From assembly GCF_000735345.1 (NCBI RefSeq), contig NZ_JMPJ01000065.1:1-64000 (forward strand): a stretch of DNA of 64,000 bases, read 5' to 3'. The stretch is from Ewingella americana ATCC 33852 (GTDB lineage: Bacteria; Pseudomonadota; Gammaproteobacteria; Enterobacterales; Enterobacteriaceae). Positions 9,151-22,706 of the stretch are shown piece by piece. A model generated the notes under the pieces. The model was not told where the DNA came from. It ran no database searches and was given only the letters and a program-made list of their open reading frames with translations. Both the position numbers and the translations under genes were made by a program. The first letter of the stretch is position 1; every line of letters starts with the position of its first letter.

Positions 9151-10512
9151 TCAGCCGTCTGCAACGCCTCTGTGCCATACCATCTGGTAGTGCGGCTGGC
9201 CCTGCTCTGCTACGCCCTGTTGGGTGATAAACAGGCCCGGCGCTGCCACCAACTGCTCATTGTAGAACATCAGCGGCGTGCGCTCGCGTTCCCACGGCGC
9301 AACGCCAAGCTCTGGCCACAGCTTCTTCAAGCTACGCCCGTGCTGCCGCCCCACTTTTTCCACCCTCCCCTGCGCCGTAAAACGAATTGTTACCACTTCG
9401 TCAGACGCGGGCAGCCGTAAGCCTTGTTGCGAAGAGTCAGCAAGCCGTTCGACAGTTAAACTGCCAAGCCCCTCGGGCAGAATTAGCTTGTTGGCGATAT
9501 CCCAAGGCACAACCACCTCACACAGTGAAGGCAGCTTGGCCGGCAGCAAGTAGAGCCGCTGGCGAAAACGCCTGATACTCAGGGTATTAAGCCTGAACTG
9601 CGGCTCGGCGTCGTCGCGGCACATTGCCACTTCATCCCAAATACGCTGGAGCTGCTCCCGTGAAGGCATTTTCGCCCCCTGCTGTGCCAGCCAGCGGCGT
9701 AACAGAGCCTGACGGCGCGGAGAGGACATCGCCTGTATCGGCTCAATCTGCAAACCGCCGTCGCTGCTCTGCAAAGCCTGCAATGACTCGGCCAGCAGCT
9801 CATCCAGCAGTGACTCTTGCTCGGCGCAGAGCGCAGCGCTTCGCGCTACGGCATCGGGGAAATGCGGCCAACGCTGATACAGCGCGGGAAGCACGTCCAG
9901 CCGCAGGAAGTTGCGGTCGAATCGCGCATCGCGGTTGCTGTCATCTTCGATCCAACTGAGTTGGGCCGCTGAGGCAAATTCTTCAAGCTGATCGCGTGAA
10001 AGTGAGAGCAAGGGGCGCAACAACCGGTAGTGCTGACGAACCCCGTCCACCGCCATGGATGACAGCCCCGCAGGCCCGCTGCCGCGCTTTAATGCCAGTA
10101 TAAAGGTTTCGCACTGGTCATTAAGATGCTGGGCCGTCAGCAGGCATTCATCCCTAGCAAGGCTGTTGGCGAAAGCCTGATAGCGCGCCTTGCGAGCCGC
10201 GGCTTCTATGCCATCTTGCTGGCTATCCACCTTGACCCGAATGACCTCCAACGGCACGCCCTGCTGCTGGCAAAACGTCTGACAGTGGCTAACCCAGCTA
10301 TCAGCAAACTGGCTCAATCCGTGATGAACATGGATCGCCCGCAGCGACAGTTCCGGCCACTGGCTGTCGCGCAGTGTTACCAGCGCGGCCAGCAGTACCG
10401 ATGAGTCCAGCCCGCCGCTAAAAGCGACGCAGAGCTTGCGCTCGCTGCCGATATGCTTGATTAGCTCGGCGAGAACTGGGTTTGGCGCGGGAGAGTTCAT
10501 AAGCGTGCTCAA
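9151..10512 (-). CDS. tilS: tRNA(Ile)-lysidine synthase TilS
   Basis: TilS converts C34 of the CAU-anticodon tRNA-Ile2 to lysidine, which switches its decoding from Met to Ile. The 453-residue protein is somewhat longer than the E. coli 432. The N-type ATP pyrophosphatase P-loop SGGLDSS is at 32-38, and QHLNDQCETF and WIEDDSNRDARFDRNFLR are conserved tRNA/ATP-contact blocks. The C-terminal domain ends at KKLWPELGVAPWERERTPL. Its start overlaps the upstream gene by 4 bases (ATGA). A second ATG lies 12 bases downstream. Confidence 0.96.
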   Translation of the reverse strand: MSTLMNSPAPNPVLAELIKHIGSERKLCVAFSGGLDSSVLLAALVTLRDSQWPELSLRAIHVHHGLSQFADSWVSHCQTFCQQQGVPLEVIRVKVDSQQDGIEAAARKARYQAFANSLARDECLLTAQHLNDQCETFILALKRGSGPAGLSSMAVDGVRQHYRLLRPLLSLSRDQLEEFASAAQLSWIEDDSNRDARFDRNFLRLDVLPALYQRWPHFPDAVARSAALCAEQESLLDELLAESLQALQSSDGGLQIEPIQAMSSPRRQALLRRWLAQQGAKMPSREQLQRIWDEVAMCRDDAEPQFRLNTLSIRRFRQRLYLLPAKLPSLCEVVVPWDIANKLILPEGLGSLTVERLADSSQQGLRLPASDEVVTIRFTAQGRVEKVGRQHGRSLKKLWPELGVAPWERERTPLMFYNEQLVAAPGLFITQQGVAEQGQPHYQMVWHRGVADG

Positions 10513-10901
10513 CTGAGTTCGTACAGCTCCAGTGGTAAATCGTCCGGGTCGGCGAAGAAGGTGAAACGCTTGTCGGTGTAAGGGTCGACGCGCACCGGCT
10601 CACACTCTACCCCGGCGCGATTAAGCTCGGCGATCGCCAGCTCAATGTCATCCACCGCGAAGGCTAAATGGCGCAACCCGCACGACTCTGGGCGGCTGCC
10701 GCGCGCAGGCGGATTCGGGAAGCTAAATAGCTCAATGGTGTAATTGCCATTGAGCGCCAAATCCGCTTTCCATGAGTCGCGCTCTTCACGATATACCTCG
10801 GACATCAGGCTGAAGCCCAAAACGTCGCAATAGAAAGCTTTACTGCGCGCGTAGTCGGAAGCGATGATCGCAATGTGGTGGATCTGGCGTAAGTTAAGCA
10901 T
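10509..10901 (-). CDS. gloA2: VOC-family glyoxalase-like protein (YaeR / GloA2)
   Basis: This 130-residue single-domain vicinal-oxygen-chelate protein matches E. coli YaeR in length and neighbourhood. The beta-alpha-beta-beta-beta repeats begin IHHIAIIASDYARSKAFYCDVLGF and GLRHLAFAVDDIELAI. The metal-ligand candidates are H9 or H10, a Glu in NYTIELFSF, H in RHLAF and E in LELYELS. A glyoxalase I-like role is assumed from the family; the substrate is unknown. It is translationally coupled to tilS. Confidence 0.9.
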   Translation of the reverse strand: MLNLRQIHHIAIIASDYARSKAFYCDVLGFSLMSEVYREERDSWKADLALNGNYTIELFSFPNPPARGSRPESCGLRHLAFAVDDIELAIAELNRAGVECEPVRVDPYTDKRFTFFADPDDLPLELYELS

Positions 10902-10961
10902 AAAACGGTCCTGTAAAATTTTGGATGCACGTTACTCAGGCTGCCCGGCTTCGTCAATAAA

Positions 10962-10979
10962 AGCCCTCACGCGAGGGCT
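10962..10979 (-). terminator. Terminator after ldcC
   Basis: On the minus strand AGCCCTC (10979-10973) pairs with GAGGGCT (10968-10962) around a 4-base loop and continues into TTTATT. Confidence 0.8.
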
Positions 10980-10990
10980 AGCCAAAACGA

Positions 10991-13135
10991 TTATTGCGCC
11001 GGAAGCTTAAGCACTTTCACCAGATAGCGGCCATCTTCCGTCAGTTTCGCGCCGTGAATGTCGGTTTCGAAGCCCGGATAATGTTCGCCAATCGAGCAGA
11101 GCATGATCAGGAAATCCAGCACCGCGCGGCTCTCCTGCGTGATCATCTCGCCGGGCATCACCACCGGAACACCCGGCGGATAAGGCAAGATCATATTGGC
11201 CGAAACTCTACCGATCAAATCATCAATTTCGCACTCTTCAATATGGCCACGCACCTGATGCTGGAACATCTCATACGGCGTCAGCATCATCTCCGGCAAC
11301 ACATCAAAGGCTTTGATCATTAAACTCGGCAGATCGTGGTGGCGAATCAGCTTGTGAATGCCCTGCGCCAGATCCTGAATGCGCATGTGGCGGTAAAAAT
11401 CCGGATCTTCAGCATAGAGATCCGGCAGCATATTCTTCACCCGCAGGTTGAGATCGTAAGAGCGCTTGAAGTCGGTCAGCCCGCGCATCAGGCTCATCGC
11501 CTTGGTTTTGTCGATGCCGATGCTGAACAGGAATAGCAGATTATAAGGGCCGGTCTTCTCTACCACCACGCCGCGCTCGTCGAGGAACTTCGCCACCAGC
11601 GCGGCCGGGATGCCCTCTTCGGCTAACTGCCCCTGCTCATCCATTCCCGGCGTCAGGATTGTGACCTTAATCGGATCGAGATACATGTGGTCACTGTCGG
11701 CATTGGCGAAGCCGTGCCAGTTCTGGTCTGGATTGAGCGGCCAACACTCGGCCTCATCAATCTCTTCAGGCTGCCAAATATCGTAGAACCAGCCCTCGGT
11801 TTCTTCACGCAGGCGTTGGATCTCTTTGCGGAAATGCAGCGCCCTTTCCACCGAACGGTTGATCAATCGCCGCCCCGGATTACCGCGCAGCATGGCGGCG
11901 GCGGTTTCTGCCGAGGCCACAATGCCGTAATTCGGCGAGGTAGTGGTGTGCATCATGTAGGCTTCATTAAAGGTGTTTTCGTCATAATCGCCTTTAATGT
12001 GGATCATTGAAGCCTGAGAAAACGCCGCCAAGAGTTTGTGAGTTGACTGGGTTTCATAGATAACTTTCCCCGCGATGCGCTCGCCGCTCATGCCGCTTTT
12101 GCCTTCGTAAATCGGATGAAAATTAGTGTAAGGCACCCATGCTGAGTCGAAGTGAATGGAAGGTACATCCAAGGTTTTCTTAATATAATCAGTATTGTAA
12201 AGCAGGCCGTCGTAGGTCGAGTTGGTGATCACCGCGTGAACCGGCCACGTGGCGTTCTGGGTAACAGCCACCTTCTGCTCAATGTTCTCCCGCGTGAACT
12301 CGCGCTGCGGAATGCCGCCCAAAATCCCATAGGCATTGCGATTTGGCCGTAGATAAATCGGGATCACGTTGGTCATCATCATCAGATGGGCCAATGACTT
12401 ATGGCAGTTGCGGTCAATCAGCACGGTGCTTCCCGCCGGGGCGGCGTACATGCCGACAATTTTATTCGCCGTCGAGGTGCCGTTGGTCACGATGTAGCTC
12501 TGCTCCGAGCCAAAGGTGCGGGCAATGTACTCTTCTGCCTCAAGGTGCGGGCCGGTGTGGTCGAGCAGCGAGCCTAGCTCAGTCACTGAGATGGAAACGT
12601 CTGCCTTCAGGGTTTTCGCCCCAAAGAAATCATAAAACAGCGTACCAACCGGGCTTTTCAGAAATGCCGTCCCGGCCATGTGGCCCGGCGTACAGAAGGT
12701 GTATTTCCCCTCTTCTACATAGCGAAACAGCGCCTTGGTCAGCGGCGGCGTGATGGCATCAATGTATTCATCAGTGTATTGGCGAATGCGATGGGCAATG
12801 TCCTCGGCGGCGTTCAGGGCATATTCGAAGAAATAGATCACCATGCGCATGTCGTTGACGGTGACGTCGAGCGACGAGTGGGTATTGATGAAGCCGTACA
12901 GCGGCAGATATTCATTTAATTCGTTGATTTCTAAGCAGAGCTCTTCGCTATGCTGATCCCAATCGAAAATCGCGCCGCAGATCCGTGCATTGTGCTCGAT
13001 CAGCTTGAGGAGATCGCTCGGATCCCGTGGATAAATGATTTTGAAGCCCAGGTTCGTCAGGGCGAGATCCAATTCGCGGATCGGCTCATCTTTGTAATAG
13101 ACGCCCTCGGGGCGCAGGATGGCGATAATATTCAT
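10991..13135 (-). CDS. ldcC: Lysine decarboxylase LdcC
   Basis: LdcC decarboxylates lysine to cadaverine with pyridoxal phosphate. The 714-residue length fits the wing / linker / AAT-fold / C-terminal layout of the family. The PLP-binding lysine lies in TQSTHKLLAAFSQASM (about residue 367), and HFDSAWVPYTNFHP supplies the ring-stacking Asp and Ala. The order accA-ldcC-yaeR-tilS matches the E. coli constitutive enzyme LdcC rather than acid-inducible CadA; no cadB or cadC is adjacent. A hairpin terminator follows. Confidence 0.93.
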   Translation of the reverse strand: MNIIAILRPEGVYYKDEPIRELDLALTNLGFKIIYPRDPSDLLKLIEHNARICGAIFDWDQHSEELCLEINELNEYLPLYGFINTHSSLDVTVNDMRMVIYFFEYALNAAEDIAHRIRQYTDEYIDAITPPLTKALFRYVEEGKYTFCTPGHMAGTAFLKSPVGTLFYDFFGAKTLKADVSISVTELGSLLDHTGPHLEAEEYIARTFGSEQSYIVTNGTSTANKIVGMYAAPAGSTVLIDRNCHKSLAHLMMMTNVIPIYLRPNRNAYGILGGIPQREFTRENIEQKVAVTQNATWPVHAVITNSTYDGLLYNTDYIKKTLDVPSIHFDSAWVPYTNFHPIYEGKSGMSGERIAGKVIYETQSTHKLLAAFSQASMIHIKGDYDENTFNEAYMMHTTTSPNYGIVASAETAAAMLRGNPGRRLINRSVERALHFRKEIQRLREETEGWFYDIWQPEEIDEAECWPLNPDQNWHGFANADSDHMYLDPIKVTILTPGMDEQGQLAEEGIPAALVAKFLDERGVVVEKTGPYNLLFLFSIGIDKTKAMSLMRGLTDFKRSYDLNLRVKNMLPDLYAEDPDFYRHMRIQDLAQGIHKLIRHHDLPSLMIKAFDVLPEMMLTPYEMFQHQVRGHIEECEIDDLIGRVSANMILPYPPGVPVVMPGEMITQESRAVLDFLIMLCSIGEHYPGFETDIHGAKLTEDGRYLVKVLKLPAQ

Positions 13136-13275
13136 CTGACAAATCCTTCTGGTTTTTATATCTCAGATAATTATAGAAACATGGTTAACTTCGCATGTGT
13201 ACCTTTTCGCGAATAAGAAATGAAAAATCAGAATGATGGCGTTCGCGGCGGCAGTGGCTGGATGGCAGAAACGAA

Positions 13276-13299
13276 AAAGGCCGTGCAAGCACGGCCTTT
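13276..13299 (-). terminator. Terminator after accA
   Basis: AAAGGCCGTGC (13299-13289 on the minus strand) pairs with GCACGGCCTTT (13286-13276) and is followed by TTCG. This is a strong GC-rich hairpin between accA and ldcC. Confidence 0.85.
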
Positions 13300-13322
13300 G
13301 AAAACGAATTGAGCTGTATGAC

Positions 13323-14281
13323 TTAGCAGTAACCGTAAGTCATCAGACGCTGGTAGCGACGGTTGCGCAGTTCTTCATTATTCAGAACATCCAGATCGCT
13401 CAGGTCAGCTTCCAACTGGGCACGCAGAGACGCGGCCATAGCAGGAACGTCGCGATGCGCGCCGCCCAGAGGTTCAGGGATAACAGAGTCAATCAGCTTC
13501 AGCTCTTTCAGGCGTGGCGCAATGATACCCATTGCTTCCGCAGCCAGTGGCGCTTTATCGGCGCTTTTCCACAGGATAGACGCACAGCCTTCCGGTGAAA
13601 TCACTGAATAGGTGCTGTATTGCAGCATGTTAACTTTGTCGCCAACGCCGATGGCCAATGCACCACCGGAGCCGCCTTCACCAATAACGGTACAGATAAC
13701 CGGCACGTTCAGACGGGACATTTCGCGCAGGTTACGGGCGATAGCTTCGGACTGACCACGCTCTTCCGCGCCCACGCCAGGGTAAGCACCCGGGGTGTCG
13801 ATGAAGGTGATGATCGGCAGCTTGAAGCGCTCGGCCATTTCCATCAGACGTAATGCTTTGCGATAGCCTTCTGGTGCTGGCATACCGAAGTTACGGCGGA
13901 TTTTTCTTTGGTTTCACGACCTTTTTGATGACCAATGATCATCACAGGACGCTCGCCTAAACGCGCGATACCACCAACGATAGCTTTATCGTCAGCATAA
14001 GCGCGGTCACCGGCCAGTTCATCAAAATCGGTGAAGATATGTTTGATGTAATCCAAGGTGTAAGGGCGACGCGGGTGGCGCGCCAGTTGGGCAATCTGCC
14101 AGGCACCCAGATCAGAGAAAATCTTGCGAGTCAGTTCAACGCTTTTTTCACGCAGGCGCTCAACTTCTTCGTCCAGATTAATATCCAATTTTTCGTCTTG
14201 ACGGCTGACTGCAGTCAGCGAGTCAATTTTCGCTTCCAGCTCCGCAATCGGCTGTTCAAAATCCAGAAAATTCAGACTCAT
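13323..14281 (-). pseudogene. accA: Acetyl-CoA carboxylase carboxyltransferase alpha subunit, interrupted by a one-base frameshift
   Basis: AccA with AccD forms the carboxyltransferase that makes malonyl-CoA, the first committed step of fatty-acid synthesis. The normal 319-residue product is split here. The first frame (from 14281) matches AccA up to [11 protein letters not shown], then turns to nonsense and stops at 13844. The second frame (from 13883, [13 protein letters not shown]) matches the rest to the C-terminus. The break falls in an A run on the coding strand (T13901-13905, five bases). Adding one base restores the family sequence [14 protein letters not shown]. accA is essential in E. 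coli, so a sequencing or assembly error is more likely than a true pseudogene. It sits 12 bases after dnaE, as in E. coli. Confidence 0.9.
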
Positions 14282-14293
14282 AGCATTCCTATT

Positions 14294-17776
<3,483 letters not shown>

Positions 17777-17847
17777 ATCCAGAGTCCAGAGATGAAGATT
17801 GAATGAACGCTTGTCGGAATGACAAACTGACTAAAACGCTTACAGAC

Positions 17848-18441
17848 TTACTGCCCCAGCGCCCGCCTGACGGGTGCGAAGCTGCGCCTATGGTGCGGCG
17901 TGGCACCCAGCTTGGCCAGGCTTTCGAGATGCACCGGCGTTGGGTAGCCTTTGTGTTTGGCAAAGCCGTAATCAGGGAACTGAAGGTCTAGCTCAACCAT
18001 CTCACGGTCACGGGTCACTTTAGCTAAGATTGACGCGGCGCTGATTTCTGCCACTTTGCTGTCACCCTTCACCACGGCTTGAGAAGCCATAGGCAATTTG
18101 GGGCAGCGATTACCGTCAATCAACACCATGTCGGGCGTGATATGCAGCCCGGCCACCGCGCGCTGCATCGCCAGCATGGTGGCATGCAGAATGTTTAACT
18201 GGTCAATTTCGTCAGGCTCAGCGCGGCCAAGACTCCACGACAAGGCTTTCTCTTTGATCTCAATATAAAGAGCTTCGCGGCGTTTTTCAGTGAGTTTTTT
18301 GGAGTCCGCCAGCCCGAGGATCGGCTTGGCAGGATCCAGAATCACGGCGGCAGTGACCACGGCGCCCACCAAAGGCCCGCGCCCTACCTCATCAACCCCG
18401 GCGATACACAGCGCCTGAGGATAAACGAAGATATCACTCAT
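17848..18441 (-). CDS. rnhB: Ribonuclease HII
   Basis: RNase HII removes single ribonucleotides and RNA primers from DNA. The chosen ATG at 18441 forms an ATGA overlap with the lpxB stop and gives 197 residues, the family norm. An in-frame upstream start at 18492 would lie inside lpxB and is rejected. The catalytic DEDD residues include the Asp-Glu of [15 protein letters not shown], the Asp of [13 protein letters not shown] and a later Asp in KVTRDREM. The C-terminal [12 protein letters not shown] is conserved. Confidence 0.96.
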   Translation of the reverse strand: MSDIFVYPQALCIAGVDEVGRGPLVGAVVTAAVILDPAKPILGLADSKKLTEKRREALYIEIKEKALSWSLGRAEPDEIDQLNILHATMLAMQRAVAGLHITPDMVLIDGNRCPKLPMASQAVVKGDSKVAEISAASILAKVTRDREMVELDLQFPDYGFAKHKGYPTPVHLESLAKLGATPHHRRSFAPVRRALGQ

Positions 18442-19586
18442 CGATTTGCCAACTCCATCACCGCCTGTGCGGCCTGTTCGTCGGCATCCCAACGAATGCT
18501 TTCATGCAGCGTGAGGAAGGTTTCCTGCAACTGATGGCTCTCTGCTCCGCCAGCCAGTAAAGGCAGCAGCGCGGCTGAAAGCTTTTCCGGCACACATTCG
18601 GTTTGCAGCAGCTCTTTGACGATTTCGCGCCCTGCCAGCAGGTTTGGCAAAGAGACATAAGGCGTTTTAACCAGACGCTCGGCTAGCCAGAATGTGAAAG
18701 ATTTCATGCGATAGCCAACCACCATCGGGCATTTCGCCAGCATGCATTCGAGCGCCGCCGTGCCGGAGGCCAGCAATGCCGCGTCGCTGGCGATCATCGC
18801 GTCTCGCGCCTGACCGTCGAGCAGGTGAGCCGGCAAGTCAGGGGCAATCTCCGCCTTGATGCGTTCGAACTGCTCACGGCGCTTGGCATTGACCAAGGGA
18901 ACCACGATGTGCAAATCAGGGTAAGTCTGTCGCAGCTGGAGTGCGGTTTTCAGGAAATCGGCACTCAGCATTTCGACTTCCGCATGGCGACTGCCCGGCA
19001 GCAAAGCCAGACAATGAACGCCTTCGGGAATGCCCAGCCGCGCGCGCGCCGCCGGTTTGTCCGGATGCAGCGGCATGGAATCAGCCATGGTATGGCCGAT
19101 AAACCGGCAAGGAACGTTGAATTTATCGTAAAACGCTTTTTCAAAAGGCAGGAAAGCCAGCACCATGTCGGTGGCTTTACCTATTTTGAAAACGCGTTTT
19201 TGACGCCAAGCCCAGACTGAAGGGCTGACATAGTGAATAGTGCGGATACCGCGCTGCTTGAGGCGACCTTCAAGCGTGATATTGAAGTCAGGCGCGTCAA
19301 TGCCCACGAAGACATCGGGCTGCAACTCGCTAAAGCGCTGAGTCAGGTCTTTGCGGATTTTCAACAGGCGTGGCAGACGTTCGAGAACTTCCACCACGCC
19401 CATGACAGCCAATTCTTCCATTTCGTACCAGGCTTCACACCCTTCGGCCTGCATCAGTGGGCCAGCAACTCCCACGAAGCGAGCATCAGGATGGCGTTTT
19501 CTCAGGGCTCGAATTAAACCAGCACCAAGAATATCGCCGGATGTTTCACCGGCCACCAGGCCAATAGTCAGAACAGGCTTTTGCAT
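18438..19586 (-). CDS. lpxB: Lipid-A-disaccharide synthase
   Basis: LpxB joins UDP-2,3-diacylglucosamine and lipid X into the lipid A disaccharide at the cytoplasmic face of the inner membrane. The 382-residue GT-B fold glycosyltransferase starts with [21 protein letters not shown] and has [15 protein letters not shown]-type core sequence ([16 protein letters not shown]) and [13 protein letters not shown]. Its stop overlaps the rnhB start. lpxA lies 49 bases upstream. Confidence 0.97.
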   Translation of the reverse strand: MQKPVLTIGLVAGETSGDILGAGLIRALRKRHPDARFVGVAGPLMQAEGCEAWYEMEELAVMGVVEVLERLPRLLKIRKDLTQRFSELQPDVFVGIDAPDFNITLEGRLKQRGIRTIHYVSPSVWAWRQKRVFKIGKATDMVLAFLPFEKAFYDKFNVPCRFIGHTMADSMPLHPDKPAARARLGIPEGVHCLALLPGSRHAEVEMLSADFLKTALQLRQTYPDLHIVVPLVNAKRREQFERIKAEIAPDLPAHLLDGQARDAMIASDAALLASGTAALECMLAKCPMVVGYRMKSFTFWLAERLVKTPYVSLPNLLAGREIVKELLQTECVPEKLSAALLPLLAGGAESHQLQETFLTLHESIRWDADEQAAQAVMELANR

Positions 19587-19635
19587 TTTTTACCGCTTAT
19601 TTGCCAAATTACAGGTTTACCAGAGGGTTAGCCCC

Positions 19636-20424
19636 TCAGCGAATGATACCGCGCGTAGAGCGCGCGAAGAAGTCGCTGAACGGTTTAACCGCCGGGAACT
19701 CTGCTGCAATTTCGGCGATTTCAGGTTGCGCTTCTTCCAGCGTTTTCCCGCTGCGATACAATAACTTGTAGGCATTACGGATAGCATGCAATGAAGATTT
19801 ATCAAAACCACGACGCTTCAGGCCTTCGATATTAATACCAAATGGCGTGGCGTGGTTTCCCTGAGCAATCACGAAAGGTGGAACGTCCTGAGCAACGCCA
19901 GAACAGCCGCCAACCATCACGTGAGCACCAATGACGCAGAACTGATGAATTGCAGTCATACCACCAATGATGGCGTGATCATCAATCTCGACATGGCCGC
20001 CCAGCGTCGCATTATTCGCCAGAATAACGCGATTACCGATAACGCAATCGTGGGCAATATGCGCGTTAACCATCAACAGGTTATCGTTACCCACTTTTGT
20101 TAATCCACCGCCCTGAACGGTACCACGGTGTATGGTCACGCTCTCACGAATGCTGTTGCGATCGCCAACTTCAACACGTGTTGGCTCTCCCGCATATTTC
20201 AGGTCTTGGTTAATCTCACCAATGGTGACGAACTGAAAAATGCGGTTGTCGCGACCAATTTTGGTCACGCCATTGACCACAACGTGTGATTTAAGCTCGG
20301 TGCCTTCGCCGATCTCAACTTGAGAACCGACATAACAGAAAGGACCGATTCGAACACCAGCACCAATAACGGCACCGTCTTCGACAACAGAGCTTGGGTG
20401 AATAAAGGCGGTTTTATCAATCAT
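19636..20424 (-). CDS. lpxA: UDP-N-acetylglucosamine acyltransferase
   Basis: LpxA adds R-3-hydroxymyristate from ACP to UDP-GlcNAc, the first step of lipid A synthesis. The 262-residue protein matches the E. coli length. A left-handed beta helix of hexapeptide repeats spans about the first 190 residues. The catalytic His lies in [17 protein letters not shown]. The helical C-terminal domain ends [10 protein letters not shown]. The start is 3 bases after the fabZ stop, so the two are coupled. Confidence 0.97.
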   Translation of the reverse strand: MIDKTAFIHPSSVVEDGAVIGAGVRIGPFCYVGSQVEIGEGTELKSHVVVNGVTKIGRDNRIFQFVTIGEINQDLKYAGEPTRVEVGDRNSIRESVTIHRGTVQGGGLTKVGNDNLLMVNAHIAHDCVIGNRVILANNATLGGHVEIDDHAIIGGMTAIHQFCVIGAHVMVGGCSGVAQDVPPFVIAQGNHATPFGINIEGLKRRGFDKSSLHAIRNAYKLLYRSGKTLEEAQPEIAEIAAEFPAVKPFSDFFARSTRGIIR

Positions 20425-20427
20425 TAA

Positions 20428-20883
20428 TTAAGACTCCCGGCGACGGGCGCACATCATTGATGCCTCGCAAGCAATCTCGCCATCTACCTTTGCGACACCT
20501 TTAAAACGAGCAACGCCACGACGCTCTTTAATGAATTCAACTTCCAGAATCATCTGGTCGCCTGGCAACACTGGACGTTTGAAGCGTGCGTCATCAATAG
20601 CAGCAAAATAATACAGCTCGCCTGGCTCTAATTTACCTACGCTTTTGAAGGCAAGAATGCCGGTGGCCTGCGCCATCGCTTCAAGAATCAATACGCCAGG
20701 GAAGATAGGCTTACCCGGGAAATGGCCCTGGAAGAACGGTTCGTTGAAAGAAACGTTTTTCACTGCACGCAAAAACTTCCCTTTTTCAAAATCCAACACG
20801 CGGTCAACCAGCAAGAACGGATAACGGTGTGGCAGCAGATCCAATATCTCTTCAATACGCAGAGTATGAGTGTCAGTTGTCAA
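20428..20883 (-). CDS. fabZ: 3-hydroxyacyl-ACP dehydratase FabZ
   Basis: FabZ dehydrates 3-hydroxyacyl-ACP in fatty-acid elongation and competes with LpxA/LpxD for hydroxymyristoyl-ACP. A TTG start at 20883, with AGGAAGAG just upstream, gives 151 residues, the family length. E. coli fabZ also starts at TTG. A longer frame from 20943 adds residues with no family match. The catalytic His lies in [19 protein letters not shown], and the matching Glu is in the same block (VLILEAMAQ). It lies between lpxD and lpxA. Confidence 0.95.
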   Translation of the reverse strand: MTTDTHTLRIEEILDLLPHRYPFLLVDRVLDFEKGKFLRAVKNVSFNEPFFQGHFPGKPIFPGVLILEAMAQATGILAFKSVGKLEPGELYYFAAIDDARFKRPVLPGDQMILEVEFIKERRGVARFKGVAKVDGEIACEASMMCARRRES

Positions 20884-21033
20884 AATACTCTTCCTGTCTA
20901 AAAAAACTGATGGCATCAATAACACGGCCTGCTTGATCCCCAAAGAAGATCATTAGGCAGGCCGCAAATAGAAACGAGTGCCGCCGGAAGGTGGCATCCA
21001 CTGCCAATTTCCAGCAACACAGTAGTCGGTAAT

Positions 21034-22056
21034 TTAGTCTTCTTCGATTTTACGCTCGACAGCTTTTAAGCGCTTATTCATCTCATCGATATTCATTACC
21101 AACGCAGCGGTTTTACGCCACACTTTATTGGGCTGTAACGGAATACCGGAGGAGTATACCCCAGGTTCGGTGATTGGTCGCATCACCATTCCCATTCCAG
21201 TCACTACAGCCTTATCACAAATTTCCATATGGCCGTTGATAACACTGGCGCCGCCAATTTGGCAGTAACGGCCAATTTTCAGACTACCGGCCATAATGAC
21301 TCCACCTGCAACAGCCGTATTGTCTCCAATCACGACGTTGTGCGCAATCTGACATTGGTTATCAATGATAACGCCGTTGCCAATGATGGTGTCATCCAGA
21401 GCGCCGCGGTCAATCGTGGTGCAAGCCCCGATCTCTACGCGATCGCCAATCAGCACGGTACCTAGCTGAGGGATTTTAACCCAGTTACCACGGTCATTAG
21501 CATAGCCGAAGCCGTCAGCACCAATCACGGTACCAGACTGAATCAAGCACGATTCGCCAATTTCGACACGATGGTAAATAGAGACGTTGGCCCAAATTTT
21601 GGTGCCAGCGCCTAATTTTGCATTCTTACCAATGAAACAGCCAGCCCCAATGACAACATTGTCACCAAGCACAACACCTGACTCGATAACCGCGTTAGCA
21701 CCAATGGAGACGTTGGTGCCCAAGGTCGCGGTGTCGGAGATAACCGCGCTGGCGGCAATGTCCGAAGCTGGCGCTGGAGTGGTATCTAACAATTGCGCCA
21801 TACGGGCATAAGTCAGGTATGGGTTTTTAACCACTAATGCCGCAGTGCGGCAAAACGGCAGATCCGCTTCCGTCAACACTACAGCCCCTGCGGCGCAGGT
21901 AGCTAACTGTTCACGGTAACGGCTGTTTGATAAAAACGTGATTTGCTCAGAGTGCGCGGAATGCATTGAAGCAATGCCGGTGATGACGAGATCGCCATCA
22001 CCGTGCAATTGTGCATCCAACTGCTGTGCGAGATCAGCCAGTCGAATTGAAGACAT
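21034..22056 (-). CDS. lpxD: UDP-3-O-(3-hydroxymyristoyl)glucosamine N-acyltransferase
   Basis: LpxD adds the second hydroxymyristate in lipid A synthesis. The 340-residue protein has a small N-terminal uridine-binding domain, a hexapeptide-repeat beta helix (about 100-290) and a C-terminal helix [30 protein letters not shown]. The catalytic His is in [14 protein letters not shown]. It begins 2 bases after the skp stop, the conserved skp-lpxD junction. About 150 bases without a gene separate it from fabZ. Confidence 0.97.
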   Translation of the reverse strand: MSSIRLADLAQQLDAQLHGDGDLVITGIASMHSAHSEQITFLSNSRYREQLATCAAGAVVLTEADLPFCRTAALVVKNPYLTYARMAQLLDTTPAPASDIAASAVISDTATLGTNVSIGANAVIESGVVLGDNVVIGAGCFIGKNAKLGAGTKIWANVSIYHRVEIGESCLIQSGTVIGADGFGYANDRGNWVKIPQLGTVLIGDRVEIGACTTIDRGALDDTIIGNGVIIDNQCQIAHNVVIGDNTAVAGGVIMAGSLKIGRYCQIGGASVINGHMEICDKAVVTGMGMVMRPITEPGVYSSGIPLQPNKVWRKTAALVMNIDEMNKRLKAVERKIEED

Positions 22057-22058
22057 GT

Positions 22059-22556
22059 TTATTTAACCTGTTTCAGCACATCAGCAGTAATGTCTTTTTC
22101 ATTGCTTGCGTAAGCAACAGCGTTAGCATCAACAACGATGTCATAACCTTGTTTGCTAGCAACAGACTTCACTGCATCCTGGATACGGCTCAGGATCTTG
22201 TTACGTTCTTCAGCCTGACGGCGACGGTTATCTTGTTCAAAAGCCTGAGCTTTTGTAGAGAAATCTTCGCGCTGAGCCATTACGTCTTTCTCAAGCTTGC
22301 TGCGATCGCTGGCTTTCATGGTAGAGCCATCGCGCTGCAATTTCTGCATCTTAGTTTGCAGATCACGTTCTTGAGCTTGCAACTGAGTTGCACGGCCTTT
22401 GAACTCGTTTTCCAACTGTTTTGCTACAGCATCACGTGCTGGCATTTGTTGGAAGATGCTCTGGACGTTAACAACAGCAATTTTGTCAGCAGCTTGGACG
22501 CTTACTGAAGAAGCCATAACTAAACCGAGGCCGGCGGCATATAACCACTTTTTCAC
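22059..22556 (-). CDS. skp: Periplasmic chaperone Skp (OmpH/HlpA)
   Basis: Skp is a trimeric periplasmic holdase for unfolded outer-membrane proteins. The 165-residue precursor has a signal peptide ending SVSVQA before ADKIAVVNV. The mature part holds a small beta body and long charged helices (about 45-125, rich in Gln, Lys and Glu) that form the jellyfish tentacles. It sits between bamA, whose product inserts its clients, and lpxD. Confidence 0.97.
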   Translation of the reverse strand: MKKWLYAAGLGLVMASSVSVQAADKIAVVNVQSIFQQMPARDAVAKQLENEFKGRATQLQAQERDLQTKMQKLQRDGSTMKASDRSKLEKDVMAQREDFSTKAQAFEQDNRRRQAEERNKILSRIQDAVKSVASKQGYDIVVDANAVAYASNEKDITADVLKQVK

Positions 22557-22706
22557 TATAAACTCCTTCCATCACCCGTTGTGCCATATGGCACGATAAT
22601 TACACAATAAGAATGAGCTTATAAAACAACTTCACGGGCGATGTGCCCGTGAGCTGATAAAAACTCAAACATTGCAGCCCTCATAGCATTGAGAGCCGCG
22701 AATGTG

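Noticed and set aside
13844-13883. Programmed frameshifting as the way to express accA
   Set aside because: No slippery heptamer plus downstream structure is evident, and accA is a single unbroken frame elsewhere; an error or simple indel is more economical.
20884-20943. An N-terminal extension of FabZ from an upstream ATG-like start
   Set aside because: The 20 extra residues have no family match, and the TTG at 20883 has a strong ribosome site and gives the exact family length.
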